The notes under the pieces: model-generated
The model's input: the letters and a program-made list of their open reading frames with translations, nothing else
Database searches by the model: none
Told to the model about the DNA's origin: nothing
Position numbers and translations under genes: made by a program
Assembly: GCF_030272615.1 (NCBI RefSeq)
Contig: NC_081414.1
Coordinates: 770,293,653 to 770,357,652 of the forward strand
DNA length: 64,000 nucleotides
Direction: 5' to 3'
Origin: Cryptomeria japonica
Lineage: Eukaryota; Streptophyta; Pinopsida; Cupressales; Cupressaceae
Shown: one piece after another, positions 1 to 10,246 of the stretch
How the letters are laid out: every line of letters starts with the position of its first letter
Numbering within the stretch: the stretch's first letter is position 1

Positions 1-1222
1 CACCTTGTTTACAATGCATTAAATCAATCAAAGTAACTTTAGGACTTATATTGTTTTGAAATTGTTGAATGAAAGCATTTGCAAGTTGTTCGAAAGAAGT
101 AATAGAATAGGAAGGCAATGAGCAATACCATTGTAGGGCTTTGTCTCTTAATGTTCTAGTAAACAATTTTGCAAGCAACCTTTGGTCATAAGCAAAATCA
201 GTACATATTGTTTGAAAAGTCTTAACATGTGTTAGAGGATCACCTTTACCATTATAAAGCTCCAAATGTGGAATTTCAACATGTTTAGGGGGAATAGCTC
301 GAACAATGTCAAGAGAAAGTGGGCTCGCAACATCAAATGTGGGCACACTAAACTTAGATTGATTCATAGAGGCAATTTGTTGCTGTAAAGAAGAGACAGT
401 TTGTGCAAGATTGTTAATGGTCGCTTCAGTCGAAGAGTTCATATTAGATGTGTTAGATTGAGATGGAGGTGTTATGTTATTGAAAGAAGGCAAAGAGTAA
501 GGTGGTGGGACTCTATGATAATTAGTCATAGGAGATGATTGGACAGGAGGAACACTACAAGGAGGAATCTAATGGTTAAACGAATTGCCCCCTTGCGTCA
601 TGTTCATTTGTGAAGATGTAATAGGAACACTCATTAAAGGAGTGAATGAAGAAGTCGGATTGAATGAAGGAAGAGGGTTAATTGAAAAGGAAGGATTGCC
701 CCCATGACTAGTGATCACAGGAGGAATGTCTTGTGTAGAAGTAGCCATTATGTTTGATGTAAAGGTAGGTATGCTAGCAATAGAAGTCATCAAAGGAATA
801 GAATGATTGACTTGAGTAGGAGGTTGTGTATAACCTAAAGTTTCGGCACAACTCTTCATAGGCATCACGTTTGAATTCACAATGTGTGAAATACCACGCA
901 AAATATCAATTCCATTTTTATCACTTTGAAGCATACATTTTAGACCCTCAATTAAAGGAAGAGCTTGACTATCAAGGTATTCTTGAGACATCCATTGTCG
1001 AAAATCGTCAAATTGGTTATCCAATTTCGAAAGTTGTTCTTCAAAAACCTCATGGAGAGCTTCTTCATCATTAGGAGGATTAGAGAAATTACCCATGTCC
1101 TCGTTAAAAAGGCTATTCAAATTAGGTTCCATCTCCTCGGTAATTAAACCTCGGAAAGACTTAATTCTACGACTTCGTCTAACGGGAATAGTGTAAGTAG
1201 GGCTTACTGTTGTAAAACTCAT
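1..1222 (-). pseudogene. gag of element G (partial, one in-frame stop)
   Basis: The gag capsid protein packages element RNA into cytoplasmic particles. The start at 1222 opens MSFTTVSPTYTIP, followed by a proline, serine and threonine rich N-terminal half. An in-frame TAG at 569-571 ends the first 217 codons, but the same frame stays open beyond it to position 1. The second part holds the Retrotrans_gag core: the motif ALQWYCSLPSYSITSFEQLA, then a conserved FIQQF. The stop is probably a mutated codon, since the downstream frame is conserved. The C-terminus and any zinc knuckle lie outside the window. Family assignment rests on the W-Y-x-L-P and S-I-x-S-F core typical of plant Ty3/gypsy and LARD gags. 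Confidence 0.75.
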
Positions 1223-2401
1223 GCACTAGAGAAGGAGAGAAAATTTTGATTTTAGAGGTAGCAATTTTCAGTAAAATCAGCCAATCTTCTGGATTTAAGC
1301 TGTTAAATGCAATCACGACAGTCTCCCGAAATTTCGGAAAAAATGTCTAGGACCGTGGCGCTCGGAGTGCAACACGGTCCTTGCAACTTTTTTCGAAATT
1401 TGCAGGGATGAAAGGTATGATGATTTTAAAGCCAATCTGAAAAAATTGAGTGATTTTACGATCTGTAGATAGGCCAAATTCAAGTTGCAATCTCAAAATT
1501 GAACCCTACCCAGATTGTCGAAAAATGCAAAATTTGAATTTTGAAAAAGAGAGGGAAACTGAAATTTTGAATTTTATGATTTTAGAGGGAATGCCAAAAG
1601 CAATGCAAGTTTTGAAATTCAAAAGTTGACTCAATTTCATGCAAAATTCAATTTTGAAAGCGGAAATCAAAGTTGTTGTAATTAAGCACTTAATTTCAAA
1701 AGTCACAAAATGCAAGAATTTGAATAAAGCTCTGAAATTTTTAATGAATGTTAACGCACTTTTCAGATTTAGGACAGTAAGAACACAATTTTGACACAAA
1801 ATTTCAGTTTCAATGATTTTTGAATGTTTAAAAGCCTTAATCCAAGCAATTACAAGACCAACTTTGACTGTAATTTTGAAGGTGTTAAAATTGATAAAAT
1901 CAGCCAAAATTCTGGATTTTAGCAGGAAAATACAGTAAGATCTCGCTCCCGAAATTTCGAAAAAAATGTCGGGGACGATGGCGCTCGGTGCCACGGTCCT
2001 CGCAACTTTTTTCTAAATTTTCAGGGATGAAAGATATTGTGATTTTATTGCGGAATCCAAAGTTATAGCTGATTTGGAGATGTTTTGATCGGTCAAATTG
2101 TCGGACAAAGGTTGAATCAAGAGGGTTTCAAAAATTAGAGTTTTGACACTTAACCGCTTAATTTTCAAAATTAAAACATAGATATGAATTGATAATTTGT
2201 AATAGAAGGATAGATCTGAAACAAGCATTAACAATTAAATATTTCACAAGTTTAATTACTAAAAAGAAATTTTAGGGTTTTTATGCAATCACCTCTAAAA
2301 TTTTGCAAAAGATCAAACAAGGAAATGTAATCAATTTTTATTTTTTTTTTAGATCTAAGCATGAAAAACCAGAAAGGATGTTCACGTCGGGTTCACCAAA
2401 A
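1223..2401 (-). other. Untranslated leader of element G with primer-binding site and an internal duplication
   Basis: This 1.2-kb region separates the gag start from the LTR. The candidate primer-binding site is at 2380-2398 (minus strand TGGTGAACCCGACGTGAAC), 3 bases from the LTR edge. Two diverged copies of a segment of about 230 bp lie around 1260-1500 and 1885-2110. Each holds CCCGAAATTTCG followed by a GGCGCTCGG block and an ACGGTCCT block. A 162-codon minus-strand frame at 1506-1994 is low-complexity and crosses one copy; I do not consider it a gene. Confidence 0.5.
2380..2398 (-). promoter_or_regulatory. Primer-binding site of element G
   Basis: Read on the minus strand the site is TGGTGAACCCGACGTGAAC, starting 3 bases after the LTR terminus. 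A PBS directly downstream of the 5' LTR primes minus-strand DNA synthesis from a host tRNA. I cannot name the tRNA with confidence. Confidence 0.5.
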
Positions 2402-3635
2402 TGTAAAGCGGAAAATCGCGATCGAACCCTAGTTGTTCTCCCCTCTTCCAACTCCGAGGAGAGAGAAGGGAGGTTCACTAGGATTCGATGGTTTTCACTT
2501 AGGGGAGAGACTTTACATTCAAAAGAGGGGTTGAAACTCATAAGATCCAATCCCACATAATGCAAGATTGGATGCTAGATGAATTTCAAGGGTCAAGACA
2601 GCAAGGCTACCCTCTTTTGTAAAGAATATTGATAAAGGAATTGAGCTAGGAATGCATAGAAAGTGACAAAGATTTGCTTATAAACTGAGTTCGGATTATA
2701 GGATGAAGCTGCGGACCTGGAATTAGCAGTAAAATGTCGATACGGCGCTGTCCTGCAAATTTGAGCAAAAGTTGTCGGGACGATGGTGCCCGGCGCCATG
2801 GTCCTCCGAAAAATCCGCGAAACGAAGGGGGATCTGTTCGTCTCTGCACAAGGATTCCAGATCTTCAATTTCAGTCGCGTACCTACAACCTACACACAGA
2901 AAAGCGAAGACGATTGGGGGGTTAGGGATTAGGGGTTTGCCTTTAGGTCAAACCCCGGTTTTGGAATTAACCAAGAAATGAGCAAGAGCTGTAAATGTAA
3001 ATGACTGTAAAACAAGTACTAATACCTTGTTCTAAGGATGTTTGTATCCTTATGTGCGAAGGTTTAGATGTTGTATGTTGTATGTTGTAGTAGTATGTGA
3101 TCTCCTCTTCAATGGTTGAATCCTTGTCTTGAATGCAACACTTAGCCTTGAATGGAGACTTGAAATGATCAATTGCTTGAAGGAATGCTTGAATGCTTGA
3201 ATGCTTGAGTATAGTTTCCACGCCTTTTCCATCATATCGAATGAAAGAGGAAAATGTAGTTTATATACTTGTCAATTAGGGCTGATAGACTGATTTTCCC
3301 GACCTTAGGCCGACCAGGAAAGTTTATTTTCCAAATTGCAAACAAAAAGACCTGAAGTCCAAAGGAGACCGGGCCCAAAATAGGACCCAGGGACCAGGGC
3401 GCTGGGCGCCATGGTCCTGGGCGCCCTGGTCCTGAAGGACCAGGGCGCTGGGCGCTCTGGTCCCACCTCCTGGGACAGCAGGGTGCAAGGAGGTTCAGGC
3501 CAGGGTGCTTGAAAAATGTAGTTTTCAGTGTCATAATCAGGTTTCGGGGTCTCCATTCAGGTTGCGTGTTGCGTCGCCATCGTGAAGACCGAAATGCAGT
3601 CGAAATTGCAAGTGTCACAATTTTAGGATGCTACA
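2402..3635 (-). repeat. 5' LTR of element G
   Basis: The repeat is 1,234 bp and has TG...CA ends in either orientation (minus strand TGTAGCATCC ... CGCTTTACA). The PBS adjoins its internal end and copia A coding sequence adjoins its outer end. A minus-strand TATA box (TATATAAA, 3260-3267) lies about 370 bp into the LTR, a plausible start of the element transcript. At 3391-3470 there is an unusual G+C-rich block of repeated GGACCAGGGCGC units containing a near-perfect hairpin. The sister LTR is outside the window, so the boundaries rest on the TG/CA ends, the PBS and the interrupted host frame. Confidence 0.7.
3260..3267 (-). promoter_or_regulatory. Candidate TATA box in the LTR of element G
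   Basis: The minus-strand sequence is TATATAAA, well inside the LTR and upstream of the leader, where a Pol II promoter of an LTR element is expected. This is sequence evidence only. Confidence 0.4.
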
Positions 3636-4646
3636 CCAACTTATGCAATCAGAGTCTCAGCAATCAATGAATTAAGGTTTGTACCCAATATGCCAATTTC
3701 TTTAGATGCTACTATTGGTAAGTTGCATGCATTTGAGTTAAGTAATTTTGATAACAGTGGGTCTTCAGTAAATAAAGTTGAATCTGCATTTAGTTCTTTT
3801 CATCTTGATGAATCTAATAATTACAATGAAAGAAAGTATAAGTACTCTGAAGGAGATCACAGTGGAGCAAGTGAAAGATTTCGTAAGAACATGGAGGAAG
3901 TACACAAATTGTATGAGGAAATCAGAAAGCAAGAAGAGTTTGAAGCACTATTAGCCAGAAGGTTACCGAGAGGCAAAGGTAAGTATAAAGGAAAACTACC
4001 TTTGAAATGTTTCAATTGTGATAAGATAGGACATATGGCTTCTAACTGTCCTGACAAAGATTCTACTGAAAAGAGAGATTACCGAGATGATAGACAGAAA
4101 GACAATCATTATAGAGGACACTGAGACTTTAGAAGAAGAGATAGAAAGACATGCTTAATAGCTGATGAGGAATCCAATGATGATAAATCAGATGAAACTA
4201 ATACAGAGGAAGTAGTTTATGTGGCTATCAAAGATGGATCAAATGAAGAAAGGTTTGAAGAAAAAGCCCTAATATCTCACATAAATAGTAATGATTCTTG
4301 GATCATAGATAGTGGATGCTCACATCACATGATTGGTGATAAACACAAGTTTGTTATGTTAGAAGATTATGATGGAGGCTATGTAAGATTTGGTAATGAT
4401 GCACCATGTCCAGTAAAAGGTAAAGGATCTATAACACTTCTTGACAATGCAAGATGCAATGATGTTTATTGGGTTGAAGGTTTGAAATACAATTTGTTGA
4501 GTGTTGCATAGCTAAACAATATAGGATACCGAATAGAATTTCAGAAAGAAATTGTCAAAGTTCATGACAAGAATGGAAAGTTAGTTGCTACCGGGACACA
4601 AACAAAAGGTAACACATTTCACCTTGACTCAACTCAGAATAAGTGT
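3636..4646 (+). pseudogene. gag C-terminus and protease of copia A
   Basis: The frame is open from the first base after element G (PTYAIRVSAINELRF) into the region beginning MPISLDATIGKL, so the real start of gag is lost. A CCHC zinc knuckle, CFNCDKIGHMASNC, is intact at about 4009-4050; it binds element RNA. A TGA at 4122-4124 interrupts the linker. The aspartic protease follows, with the catalytic motif WIIDSGCSHHM at about 4299-4331, and then the conserved GxGxI and NLLSVA segments. A TAG at 4509-4511 replaces what is normally Gln after NLLSVA. The protease matures the polyprotein inside the particle. Apart from the two stops the frame is preserved. Confidence 0.8.
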
Positions 4647-5648
4647 TTGTATGCAAAGATAGATGATACTTGGTTATGGCATAAAAGGTTTTGTCATGTG
4701 AATTTTGATAATATGATCAAAATAAGTAAGAAGCACCGAGTAAGAGGTCTACCGAGTTTGGAAAAACCTGAGAATACTATGTGTCGAGGATGTCAGATGG
4801 GTAAGATGACAAGATCAAGCTTTACAAGTAAGTCTTACACTTCTAAGGGGATTTTAGATCTTGTGCACACCGATCTTTGTGGTCCTATGAAAGTTCAAAG
4901 TTATTATGGTGATAAATATTTCATATTATTTGTGGATGATTACTCAAGGATGATGTTAGTTATGTTTTTAAAAGAAAAATCAGAAGCTTTTCAAATGTTT
5001 AAATGGTACAAGGAAAGAGTTGAAAATGAAACAGGAAGACAACTGAAATGTCTTAGATCAAATAGAGGAGGAGAGTTCACATCCGATGAGTTCAACTTAT
5101 TCTGCAATGATCATGGTATTAAAAGACAAGTCTCCACACCGAGAACTCCACAACAAAATGGAATAGCTGAGAGAAGAAACAGATCTATTGTGGATTGTGC
5201 CAGAACCCTGATGATTGAAAAGAAAGTGCCACAAACATTTTGGAGAGAAGCAATAAGCACAGTAGTTTACATCCTGGACTGAGTACAACTGAAGAAAGGA
5301 ACTATGAAGACACCATATGAAATTTGGTATGACAAGAAACCTAATGTAAGTTATTTCAAAATCTTTGGAAGTAGATGCTATGTACACAAAAATGATAGAA
5401 ATGGCAAGTTTGATCAGAAAAGTGAAGAAGGAACATTTCTTGGTTATTCTTCTAGAAGCAAAGCATTTAAATGTCTAATCAAATCATCTAACAAAATAGT
5501 AGAAAGTGCAAATGTGAAAATTGATGAATTTGCAGAAAGAAATGATGAAAGAAATTCCAAGGAACTAGAAGACTATGATGAATTTATCTATAGTCAACCG
5601 ACAAGTCTTACCGAGAAAACTGTTGAAGAAAATGAAGAGAATATCTAG
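4647..5648 (+). pseudogene. Integrase of copia A
   Basis: The integrase inserts the cDNA into nuclear DNA. The pre-integrase HHCC zinc domain is visible (HKRFCHVNFD, then CRGCQMGKM). The catalytic core begins with HTDLCGPM, where the first Asp is present. The second catalytic Asp is replaced: the usual RSDRGGEF reads RSNRGGEF. The Glu-bearing segment TPQQNGIAERRNRS is kept. A TGA at 5280-5282 breaks the end of the core. The downstream piece 5304-5648 carries PYEIWYDKKP and FGSRCYVHK, typical of the region C-terminal to the copia core, and ends at TAG 5646-5648. The lost Asp means it would be inactive even without the stops. Confidence 0.8.
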
Positions 5649-5756
5649 TTACTGAGTGATGAAGAAGATCATACAGAGCCTACTGAGCTTGTATTAGCCA
5701 AATATGTTAGAAGACATCATGCGTCAAGTTAGATTATAGGAGATAAGGATGATTAG

Positions 5757-7329
5757 GTTATGACAAGGAACAAACTGAGACAAAACACATGTCTAATATC
5801 TGAATTTGAGCTGAGAATAGTGAAAGAGGCATTTAACAGTGAAGATTGGATAAATGCTATGACAAAAGAGATTGATCAAATCAAGAAGAATGACACATGG
5901 ACACTGCTCCCAAGAACGAAGGACAAAAATGTAATCGGTACAAAGTGGATTTTCAGAAACAAGCTGAATGAAAAAGGAGAGGTCATTCAAAATAAAGCAA
6001 GACTAGTTTGCAAAGGTTATGCCCAAGAAGAAGGAATTGATTATGGTCAAACTTTTGCACCTGTGGCTAGACTAGAAGGAGTAAGAACATTGTTGGCATA
6101 CGCTGCTTACAAGACTTTTAAGGTATATCAAATGGATGTCAAATCTACATTTCTGAATGGTATATTAGAAAAAGAAGTTTTTATTGAACAACCTGAAGGA
6201 TTTGTTGAAGACAAGAGTAAAAATCAGGTATGTAAATTGAACAAAGCATTATATGGTTTGAAACAAGCACCTAGAGCATGATATGAAAGATTGCACTTTT
6301 ATTTGATTAAGATTGGTTTTATAAGGACAAGTGAGAATAGCAATATGTACACGAAAAATGATGAAAATAGAATACTGATCTCAGTCATATTTGTTAATGA
6401 CATTATATTTTATGGAAGTGACTCTTTATGCAAGAACTTTGGAAATGAAATGAGCAAAGAATTTGAGATGTCATTAATCGGTGAGATAAAGTATTTTATT
6501 GGTTTATAGATACTGCAAATGAAAAATGAGATTTTCATTACTCAATCCAAGTACATAAAGGTAATCTTGAAGAAATATGGAATGGAGGATTCAAAACTAG
6601 TACGTACTCCTATGACTACCAACTGTAAATTATCAAAGAATGATGAATCTACATCTGTTGATGAGACACTTTACCGATCCATGATTGGAAAGCTACAATA
6701 TGTTGTTCACAATAGGCCAGATATAACACATGCAGTAGGTATAGTTGCAATATTCTCTGCAGATCCCAAGGAAACACACATGACAGCAATCAAAAGCATT
6801 TTTAGATACTTGAAAGGCACTGAGGATTATGGCTTAGTATATCAAAAAGGAAATGACTTTGATTTAAAAGTTTATACTCATGTTGATTGGGCAGGACACA
6901 TTGATGATAGAAAAAGCACAAGTGGAGGAGCTTTCTTTTTAGGAGAAAGACTAGTAAGTTGGCTTAGCAAGAAACAAGGATGTGTTTCACAGTCAACAAC
7001 AGAAGCTGAATATGTTGTTGTAGCATTAAATTGTACCAACATAGTATGGATCAAACAACTATTGGATGGTATAAATGAGAAAGTTACCGAGCCAATAACT
7101 ATATTTTATGACAATACTAGTGCCATTAACATTTCAAAGAATCCTTTTATGCACTCTAAGATGAAACACATCTCTATCAAATATCATTATCTTAGAGAAG
7201 AAAGTGGTGTTGGAGTATGTTAGCACAAAGGAACAAATAGCAGATATCTTCACCAAGCCACTACCGAGGGATACTTTTGAGTATCTCAGAAATAAGTTAG
7301 GGGTCCTACCCCTATCTTCCATTCACTGA
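5757..7329 (+). pseudogene. Reverse transcriptase and RNase H of copia A
   Basis: The RT copies element RNA to cDNA; RNase H removes the RNA template. RT landmarks in order: [58 protein letters not shown] (first catalytic Asp) and [11 protein letters not shown]. The Trp that should follow PRA is a TGA at 6279-6281. The FVDD catalytic box reads FVND, so one catalytic Asp is lost. A TAG at 6507-6509 replaces the Gln expected after YFIGL. RNase H landmarks are DWAG, STTEAEY and DNTSAINISKNP. A one-base shift near 7195-7202 moves the conserved tail ([18 protein letters not shown]) out of frame; the tail ends at TGA 7327-7329. Confidence 0.8.
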
Positions 7330-7750
7330 CCGAGTTCGGTGAAAGCATCAATTTGATGACTCTACCGAATATCTTTTAGGAGTTGATGTTGATATACACG
7401 CTTTAGGAGGTTTTCTAAAGGTGTGTAGGAAACAATACAGGAAATAGGAATTGAAGACAAAATGCTCTGACTAAGACTAAGTTGATACATCACAACAGGA
7501 AATCACTTCATACAGGAAGAAATTATGTTTTAGTTCTTTACTTTTTGGCATTGTTGTCAAAGGGAGAGAAGACTAGAGAAGACTGGAGAAGACTGAAGAA
7601 AAGAAAGACTAAGAAAAGAGGAGAAGTATAATGTATGGGGGAGAAGACTGATGACAGGGGGAGAGCATTTTAGCATTTCAGAATATCACAACAATTCAAA
7701 TCAATTAGGTCAAATCAATTGGTTTTACCATCAATGCCAAAGGGGGAGAT
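7330..7750 (+). other. 3' untranslated region of copia A with repeated polypurine tracts
   Basis: This non-coding stretch lies between the end of RNase H and the LTR. It contains several purine-rich blocks: GTCAAAGGGAGAGAAG near 7556, ATGGGGGAGAAG near 7634, CAGGGGGAGAGC near 7656, and the terminal CCAAAGGGGGAGAT at 7737-7750 adjoining the LTR. A polypurine tract primes plus-strand DNA synthesis. Multiple tracts in this position are a known trait of Sireviruses. No ORF is credible here. Confidence 0.6.
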
Positions 7751-8355
7751 TGTTGGCAATATAACAGACAATGGGAGATTGTTGGCATTTCAATAAGGAT
7801 ATTGAGAAGGTTGTTGATGATTATGGATATAACTGATTAAGGATGATTTACTATCTTAATATTTTTATCTTGTCATTGATGTCAAGCAATTGATTTTCTA
7901 AATCAGTATGATGTTGCCATATCTTGAGAAGTATGATTTGATAAAGTATAAAGGTGTCGGTAAAAGACATAGAAAGAATATGATGAATAAGGGGATGAAT
8001 AAGTTATTCAATGGGAAACTATTACCGAGTTAGACAATGATGAGATCATGATGTTTAGATTGTTTTGATATCATACATATGTTATTTATTGTAAGGTTAA
8101 TACTATACTATGTTACTGAGCAAAGAACCTAGTCGATAAACCCTAAAGAACCTAGTCGGTAAACCCTAAGGTTATCGCTATCGGTTAATGAAGACAGAGT
8201 GTCTACCTAGTAAAGTTTAGTATTTACCGAGTTGTAACCGAGCTATAATAGAATGCATCAAATGGTTACATGCGTTATTTAATGAAGGGAGCTGATGAGT
8301 TGGAACTGATTAAATGATTGGTATGTTGTGCATAAAGTTTGTTAAAGAATCTATG
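7751..8355 (+). repeat. 3' LTR of copia A, first part
   Basis: The LTR starts TGTTGG right after the terminal polypurine tract. A second possible start is at 7780, because the segment GGGAGATTGTTGGCA is duplicated. A short tandem duplication (AAAGAACCTAGTCG unit) lies at about 8121-8170. The LTR stops at CTATG (8351-8355), where element H begins; the same five bases recur at 20517-20521 and the LTR resumes at 20522. Confidence 0.7.
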
Positions 8356-9794
8356 TGGTGCAGGAGCACCCATGGTGTAAGGCAAATATATGGTCAAAGT
8401 CATCATTTGAAATATAATTGATATTTGAAGGTCATTTATAATTTATTTTAATCCATTTGGAATTATTTGTAAGGCTTGGAAGCCTAAAAATGTAAGCAAG
8501 TACTAATTATGTCCTAGTTGTCCATATAGGCCCTTATAGGTCAAGATGATCAAAATTGTATACAAGGCCATGAGAAGGCTATCAAATACGTAAAAGGTAT
8601 TAAATATATTATTTGGACATGTTTAGGGGTTTTTTTACAATTTGGGGAGTCCTTAGGAAAAAGTGTCAAAGTTGCAAGAAAATTGCAAAAGTGCAACATT
8701 TGCAAAAATGTAAAAGTGCAAAAATTGCACATAAAGTTGTAAAAGGGAAGATGAAGGGTCATAAAGGTAGTTGGATGGTTTATAACTACCAAAGAGTCTA
8801 TAAATATATTTTATTGGTAGAAACAAGTCATTTTTGAAAGAAAAAAAAGAAAGGGAAGAAAGGAGAACATTCTACTATTATTATTTTGATTGGCTTTCCA
8901 GTTTTTGTGTTGGTTCTAGGCCTTATACGACCATGTATGGTGTGGAAACCTTTGTATATTTATAATGGATAGGTATATATGTTAATTAAATTTCTTTTCC
9001 TTTTGGTTTGGAGTGATTATGTTTAGAAATGAAGAAGATATGGAAGTTTTGGTGAAAGTTGTTAATTGCAGATTTGATACTTCCTGAAAATAGTCACATT
9101 ACAGCGTATGGTATGAAATCATATGAGATCATTAAGACCTATAAATAGACTTATTAGACATATATGTGAATCCTCTTTCTTTTCCCTTTGGTTTGAGGTT
9201 TTTTTGTTTTTATTTGTGGAAGTTATGAAGATTTTGGTGAAAACTGGATTTAAACTATCTTAAATGGAGTTGCTAGAAAGGGTTTGTACTTATCTTGTGA
9301 TTTCACCTTTGAAAAAATTAATGAATTGAATATTATGAAAGTAGACTCAGAGGGATTTCATTTGAGTATGGTATTGTTTTATTTTGGTTAAGTATTTGTT
9401 GTGAAATATGATGCCCTAGCAGACAGCAAGCATACATTTTCCAGATTTATGACAGTCAAAATTGGTCTCAGTGCAGAGATGATAACTTTTTATTGCACCA
9501 TTGGATCTTTATGAATTTTGGATATGTTGTTTATAATATATTTTTTCAGGGTTTGACTGAAGGGATTGAGATTTTGAAATCTGATTAGAAAGTTATAGAC
9601 CTCTATGTATAGGTCTATCCAAAGGGGCAGCAAGTTGGCAAGTTTGATACCTAGATTAAGTTTATGTTTTCTTGATTGATTGATTGTTGAAGAATGATAA
9701 AATATGCCTCTAATGAATTGTTATAATGATTAAAATATGGATGGATCAACATGATCCTATATTTTTTATTAGTTTTTCAAGATAATCTGCATCA
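8356..9794 (+). repeat. LTR1 copy A, complete 5' LTR of element H
   Basis: The copy is 1,439 bp, starts TGGTGCAGGAGCACCC and ends CTGCATCA, then AA and the PBS. A TATA box TATAAATA is at 8799-8806. About 75-140 bp upstream of it is a cluster of TTGCAA/TGCA-type motifs (8664-8732). A segment at about 9471-9540 (GACAGTCAAA ... ATAACTTTTTATTG) is shared with the leader of element E. Short ORFs of 74 and 80 codons on opposite strands at 8550-8837 recur in the LTR copies only because the LTR is repeated. Confidence 0.8.
8799..8806 (+). promoter_or_regulatory. Candidate TATA box of LTR1 copy A
   Basis: TATAAATA lies about 440 bp into the LTR and is preserved, with small changes, in the other LTR1 copies (for example near 10690). 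The dense TGCA/TTGCAA cluster upstream makes it the best promoter candidate in element H. Confidence 0.4.
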
Positions 9795-10246
9795 AATTGG
9801 TATCAGAGCTAAAAGAGCTTGAGTGTGTGGGTAGAGCGCCGAAGGAGGCAATCCACACCAAGACCTAGCCCATGAGATCGTTTATTTGATTCTTGTGATT
9901 AAAGTTTCTTGGTTGTAGGTTTGGTGTTGGTTCACTCAGCTGCAAGTGGGTGGATAGGAAGGTCTACCAGAGGGGGCCATAGGAGGTGGTCCAAAGGGCC
10001 TGAGAAGGAGGTCCAGTGTGTCGCCAAGAGTCTTGGGGAGAGAGGCAAGAGAGGACTCCCAGGTGAGGGATAGAAGTTGTTGGGTGTTTGTAGTAGCTTG
10101 GAGGAGTGGACTTCAGATGAGAGATAAACCATTGGAAGTAGCCAGTATAAACTCCATTGATAGGAGTCTTGATTGAAGCAGAATGTAGCAGAGGCATCAT
10201 GTTACTCATTTCCAAGAGACTTGGAAATCTTTCAAGGCCGGTAGTA
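9795..10246 (+). other. Primer-binding site and leader of element H
   Basis: TGGTATCAGAGC at 9798-9809 matches the PBS seen in many plant LTR elements, complementary to the 3' end of initiator tRNA-Met. It confirms 8356-9794 as a 5' LTR. The rest is leader without a credible ORF. At 10247 it runs directly into a second LTR1 copy instead of gag-pol. Confidence 0.65.

Larger units (their letters stand above)
1..3635 (-). mobile_element. Element G: 5' part of a Ty3/gypsy-type LTR retrotransposon
   Basis: On the minus strand the order is LTR (2402-3635), primer-binding site, long leader, gag. The element runs off the window at position 1, so any pol genes and the 3' LTR are not visible. At its right edge the LTR terminus (TGTAG read on the minus strand) abuts 3636, where copia A gag is open in frame at once. 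G therefore inserted into copia A, and the missing 5' half of copia A should lie beyond the other end of G. The expected 5-bp target duplication next to the LTR is CCAAC (3636-3640), but its partner is outside the window. Confidence 0.8.
3636..8355 (+). mobile_element. Copia A: decayed Ty1/copia element, left part (continues at 20522)
   Basis: The order is gag remainder, protease, integrase, reverse transcriptase, RNase H, a 3' untranslated region with several polypurine tracts, then the 3' LTR. That is the Ty1/copia order (integrase before RT). The 5' LTR and the start of gag were displaced by the insertion of element G at 3635. Element H interrupts the 3' LTR at 8356, and the LTR resumes at 20522. 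The coding region stays in one frame from 3636 to about 7195 with eight in-frame stops, then shifts by one base. The repeated polypurine tracts upstream of the LTR recall the Sirevirus branch, but that placement is tentative. Confidence 0.85.

Noticed and set aside
871-1147. Plus-strand ORFs of 60-67 codons
   Set aside because: Antisense shadows of the gag frame of element G.
1506-1994. 162-codon minus-strand ORF in the leader of element G
   Set aside because: Phe/Ile/Lys-rich low-complexity translation of an AT-rich leader that crosses a duplicated non-coding block; no domain pattern.
2303-2565. Overlapping plus- and minus-strand ORFs at the LTR/PBS border of element G
   Set aside because: They cross the LTR boundary and PBS, have no recognisable domain, and are on both strands.
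8550-8837. Conserved 74- and 80-codon ORFs on opposite strands, recurring at about 10441-10728, 12481-12801, 14254-14511 and 19350-19619
   Set aside because: They recur only because LTR1 is repeated. Both strands are open through a low-complexity TGCAA-rich region, and changes between copies do not favour synonymous sites by eye.
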